Assembly (NCBI GenBank): GCA_004376325.1
Contig: SOKC01000050.1
Coordinates: 1 to 15,486, forward strand
DNA: 15,486 nt
Origin: Actinomycetota bacterium
GTDB lineage: Bacteria > Actinomycetota > Humimicrobiia > Humimicrobiales > Humimicrobiaceae
Reading direction: 5' to 3'
Shown here: piece after piece, positions 13,425-15,486 of the stretch
Layout of the letters: every line of letters begins with the position of its first letter
How positions within the stretch are numbered: the first letter of the stretch is position 1
Notes under the pieces: generated by a model
What the model saw: only the letters and a program-made list of their open reading frames with translations
What the model was told of the DNA's origin: nothing
Database searches by the model: none
Position numbers and translations under genes: made by a program

Positions 13425-14057
13425 ATGGCAAAATATCAAGATCTGGCAGACTCCATCATCAAAGGCGATAATATAAAAAGCAAGGAAATTGCCCAGAAAC
13501 TGGTTGGTGAGGGAGTATCTGCAGTGGAAATTTTAAATGATGGGCTTATGCCCGGTATGGATGTGGTGGGAAAAAAGTTTAAAGCTAACGAGTTTTACAT
13601 ACCTGAGGTATTAATAGCTGCAAGAGCTATGCATGCTGCAATGGATATTATAAAACCACTGCTTTCCGAATCTGGTACGGATACCAAAGGTAAGATAATA
13701 ATAGGTACAGTACAGGGAGATTTACACGATATAGGTAAAAATTTGGTAGGTATGATGCTGGAAGGTGGAGGATATACTATTATCGATCTAGGAGTTGATA
13801 TTCCTTCAGAGAAGTTTGTAGAAGAAATAAAAAAGAATGGTGTTAAACTGATAGGCATGTCAGCTCTTCTTACCACTACAATGACGGGTATGAAAGAAGT
13901 AATTGATACACTTAAAGCTGACCAGGAGACTGCTGATACCAAAGTTATGGTTGGTGGTGCGCCACTAACCCAGGAATATGCAGACTCTATAGGTGCAGCA
14001 GGTTATGCTCCTGATGCTTCCAGTGCAGTTGATCTGGCTAACGAACTACTTCAATAA
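13425..14057 (+). CDS. Corrinoid (B12-binding) protein of methyltransferase systems, MtaC/MtbC/MttC-like
   Basis: A 210-residue two-domain methyl carrier. Residues 1-85 form the helical cap domain (B12-binding-2 type: LNDGLMPGMDVVGKKFKANE, then FYIPEVLIAARAMHAAM). Residues 88-210 form the Rossmann-like cobalamin domain with the D-x-H-x-x-G motif D99-L-H101-D-I-G104 (GDLHDIGKNLV); H101 is the lower axial cobalt ligand. IDLGVDIP, GMSALLTTTM and MVGGAPLTQEYA are further family blocks. Such proteins shuttle methyl groups from methanol, methylamines or methoxylated compounds to a second methyltransferase. No cognate MtaB/MtbB/MttB, MtaA or RamA-type activator gene is adjacent, so the substrate is open. 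AGAAAGGAG, ending 6 nt before the ATG, is the strongest ribosome binding site in the window, suggesting high expression. Confidence 0.92.
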   Translation: MAKYQDLADSIIKGDNIKSKEIAQKLVGEGVSAVEILNDGLMPGMDVVGKKFKANEFYIPEVLIAARAMHAAMDIIKPLLSESGTDTKGKIIIGTVQGDLHDIGKNLVGMMLEGGGYTIIDLGVDIPSEKFVEEIKKNGVKLIGMSALLTTTMTGMKEVIDTLKADQETADTKVMVGGAPLTQEYADSIGAAGYAPDASSAVDLANELLQ

Positions 14058-14085
14058 GTAAAAATTAGGAAGCTACTGGATAGTT

Positions 14086-14105
14086 TATAAAAAAGTTTTT
14101 TTATA
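14086..14105 (+). terminator. Possible AT-only terminator after the corrinoid gene
   Basis: TATAAAAAA (14086-14094) and TTTTTTATA (14097-14105) are exact reverse complements, 29 nt after the stop codon, and the right arm provides a T run. The stem contains no G-C pairs and the loop must open to about 4 nt, so stability is poor. Confidence 0.3.
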
Positions 14106-14158
14106 GTTTTAAATAGCAGTAATCAAGGCATTAAAAATTAATCACTAAAAATCAGCTA

Positions 14159-14215
14159 TTGAAAGAAATGTAAAAATATATTATTATATAATAGTCAATA
14201 TGACATAATGACTAT
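14159..14215 (+). promoter_or_regulatory. Candidate promoter with operator palindrome of the toxin-antitoxin operon
   Basis: TTGAAA (14159-14164) and TATTAT (14182-14187) with 17-nt spacing match consensus at five of six positions each. Directly behind, ATAGTCA (14191-14197) and TGACTAT (14209-14215) form a perfect 7-bp inverted repeat over the expected transcription start. This fits the autorepression by antitoxin and complex that is known for Phd/YefM systems. Confidence 0.5.
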
Positions 14216-14226
14216 TTAGAACTAAA

Positions 14227-14535
14227 ATGTATGAAAAAGATAAAAACATAGAAAAAATAGACAGTAATATTTCGGTGGCTGAGGCAAAAAGCCATTTTTC
14301 TGAATATATTTCTAAAGTGGCATATGCAGATAAGAGAATAATTATTACAAAGAGAGGTAAACCTATTGCAGCTTTAGTTTCAGTTGAAGAAATAAAGAAA
14401 TTAAAATCTTCTAAAGAGGTAAAAGGCCTTGGTGAAATAATAGGGAAATGGGCTGATTTTGAAGATATAGAAGATAATATAAAAAAAGCATACCTCAAGC
14501 GGTCTAAAGATAAGGGAAGAGATGTATCTTTTTGA
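14227..14535 (+). CDS. Phd/YefM-family antitoxin
   Basis: A 102-residue protein whose N-terminal part is the Phd/YefM DNA-binding fold: ISVAEAKSHFSEYISKVAYA (15-34), DKRIIITKRGKPIAALVSVE (35-54). The C-terminal charged tail (60-102) would wrap and inhibit the toxin. It overlaps the downstream PIN-domain gene by 14 nt, the usual coupled antitoxin-first order. About 14 extra residues precede the conserved start of the fold, and the ATG has no clear Shine-Dalgarno; the palindrome in front of it is the likely binding site. Confidence 0.9.
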   Translation: MYEKDKNIEKIDSNISVAEAKSHFSEYISKVAYADKRIIITKRGKPIAALVSVEEIKKLKSSKEVKGLGEIIGKWADFEDIEDNIKKAYLKRSKDKGRDVSF

Positions 14536-14926
14536 CACTGATGCCATTACCAATATTTTAAGAAAGAAACCTTCAGAAAAATTAATAAAGAGAATATCCG
14601 GGGTTAAAAAAGAAGACCAGTTCATATCCACTATTACTATCGGAGAAATTGTTTATGGTTCATTTAAAAGTGGAAAACCTCAATACCACTTGAATAATTT
14701 AAGAAATATATTACTGCCTGCTGTAAATATTCTGTCATTTGATAGCCAGGCTGCTTTTATTTATGGAAAAACAAGAGCAGGACTGGAAAATTCGGGTGAT
14801 ATAATCTCACATGCCGATGTCCAGATTGCCTCTATTGCTATTGCCAATAATTTAACTCTAATAACCGGGAATATAAAGCATTTTATAAAAATACCCCAAC
14901 TGAAAATCGAAGACTGGATAAATTAA
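14522..14926 (+). CDS. vapC: VapC-type PIN-domain ribonuclease toxin
   Basis: A 134-residue PIN-domain protein. The Mg2+-binding acidic residues are visible: D5 with D7 (LFDTDAIT), E42 (TIGEIVYG) and D99 (SHADVQIASIA). The final motif LITGNIKHF (113-121) corresponds to the family's T-x-N/D-x-x-HF, with N117 at the fourth acidic position, as in many VapCs. VapC toxins cleave tRNA or rRNA when released from the antitoxin. Length and overlap with the Phd-type antitoxin are normal, and the frame is intact, so the pair is probably functional. It ends 6 nt before the convergent ribH stop. Confidence 0.92.
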   Translation: MYLFDTDAITNILRKKPSEKLIKRISGVKKEDQFISTITIGEIVYGSFKSGKPQYHLNNLRNILLPAVNILSFDSQAAFIYGKTRAGLENSGDIISHADVQIASIAIANNLTLITGNIKHFIKIPQLKIEDWIN

Positions 14927-14932
14927 TTTGAC

Positions 14933-15400
14933 TTAAGATTTCAGCTCTATAAACAGGTTTGCCATCTCAATTGCGCTTAATGCTGCACCCCAGCCCTTAT
15001 TTCCTCTTTTAGTCCCGGCTCTTTCAATAGCCTGCTCCAGGCTGTCGGGAGTTATAACTCCAAATGAAACCGGGATATTAAAGTCCAGGCTGATCTTGGC
15101 CACCCCTTTTATGGTTTCACTTGCAATATACTGATTGTGTGACGAATCTCCCTTTATAACTGCACCAAGGCATACAATGGCATTATATTTTTTTGACTCT
15201 GCCATTATCTTTACTGCTGATGGAATTTCAAATGCTCCCGGCACCCAGGCTATATTGATATTACCATCTTCACATTGGTGTCTGTGCAGACAATCCAGTG
15301 CCCCATCCAGCAGTTTCGAAGTTATAAAATCATTGTATCTGCTTACCACAATTCCTATTTTTAGTTTTTTGGCATCAAGTTTGCCTTCATATTTTTTCAT
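14933..15400 (-). CDS. ribH: 6,7-dimethyl-8-ribityllumazine synthase
   Basis: Penultimate enzyme of riboflavin synthesis, condensing 5-amino-6-ribitylaminouracil with 3,4-dihydroxy-2-butanone 4-phosphate. The 155-residue length is standard. Motifs are GIVVSRYNDFITSKLLDGA (16-34), WVPGAFEIPSAVK (52-64), LGAVIKGDSSHNQY (78-91, with the catalytic His in SSHNQY), FGVITPDSLEQAIERAGTK (112-130) and GNKGWGAALSAIEM (132-145). The family's R-G-x-T/S-x-H reads K-G-D-S-S-H. GAGGGGG lies just before the ATG as a strong ribosome binding site. No other rib gene is in the window; the remainder of the locus, if present, would be beyond the right edge. No FMN-riboswitch sequence could be recognised in the short leader. 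Confidence 0.95.
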   Translation of the reverse strand: MKKYEGKLDAKKLKIGIVVSRYNDFITSKLLDGALDCLHRHQCEDGNINIAWVPGAFEIPSAVKIMAESKKYNAIVCLGAVIKGDSSHNQYIASETIKGVAKISLDFNIPVSFGVITPDSLEQAIERAGTKRGNKGWGAALSAIEMANLFIELKS

Positions 15401-15422
15401 GATTTCCCCCTCGTATAATAAG

Positions 15423-15452
15423 ATAATAAAATTAGTCTAACATGTGATTCAA
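15423..15452 (-). promoter_or_regulatory. Candidate promoter of ribH
   Basis: On the minus strand, TTGAAT (15447-15452) and TATTAT (15423-15428) are 18 nt apart and would give a leader of roughly 15-20 nt before the ATG. This suggests that ribH starts its own transcript rather than being the tail of a rib operon. Confidence 0.35.
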
Positions 15453-15486
15453 TTTATTTTTTTTAGTTGACAGGTATTTTTTATTG

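Noticed and set aside
13595..13942. Minus-strand open frame of 115 codons opposite the corrinoid gene
   Set aside because: It is antisense to a well-supported B12-binding protein and has no leader or family signal.
15401..15486. FMN riboswitch upstream of ribH
   Set aside because: The leader is too short and AT-rich, with none of the conserved RFN-element blocks.
1..15486. CRISPR arrays, tRNA and rRNA genes
   Set aside because: No regularly spaced repeats, cloverleaf-like GGTTCGAATCC blocks or rRNA-like conserved stretches were seen on either strand.

Overview
The window is AT-rich bacterial DNA with short intergenic gaps, Shine-Dalgarno-type leaders on many genes and sigma70-like promoter hexamers. 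The gene content suggests an uncultivated anaerobe: nickel-pincer-cofactor maturation genes (larE, larC), a free-standing corrinoid methyl-carrier protein, iron-sulfur-rich redox subunits and a family 4-type uracil-DNA glycosylase fold. The sequence alone does not fix the phylum.

Layout. 164-823 encodes a PHP-domain phosphoesterase, convergent with larE (820-1647, minus); the two stop codons share one CTAG. larC (1782-2957, plus) is divergent from larE and convergent with an AI-2E-family permease gene (2924-4027, minus). The gap 4028-4284 carries two diverged copies of an element of about 81 nt. An eight-gene operon (4285-10408) then encodes subunits in the complex I order A-B-CD-H-I-J-K-N, with no E/F/G NADH module and no L or M subunits, followed closely by a DUF1287-like secreted or anchored protein (10443-11213). 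A hairpin and a short TnpB-like transposon relic fill 11214-11376. Next come a secreted coiled-coil plus 3D-domain cell-wall protein (11495-12517), a divergent uracil-DNA-glycosylase-fold protein (12526-13161, minus), a corrinoid protein (13425-14057), a Phd/YefM-VapC toxin-antitoxin pair (14227-14926) and ribH (14933-15400, minus).

The most unusual system is the complex I-like operon. The iron-sulfur subunits B and I keep all their cluster cysteines. The catalytic subunit CD keeps neither the [NiFe] cysteines of energy-converting hydrogenases nor the HPxxHG and Tyr quinone-headgroup residues of complex I. Membrane subunits K, N, H and apparently A have lost the charged residues that normally form the proton path. 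This looks like a redox module that keeps the architecture and wiring but has neither a recognisable substrate site nor a recognisable pump. It could be a new member of the complex I/group 4 hydrogenase superfamily with a different chemistry.

Other points of interest are a three-cysteine LarE (predicted [4Fe-4S], non-sacrificial type), a DUF1287 protein lacking the expected catalytic Cys and His but carrying two DxDxDG loops, a UDG-fold protein with altered active-site motifs, and the transition-biased repeat pair upstream of the operon, whose stem-loop shows a compensatory change. All alignments to known families were made from memory and by eye.
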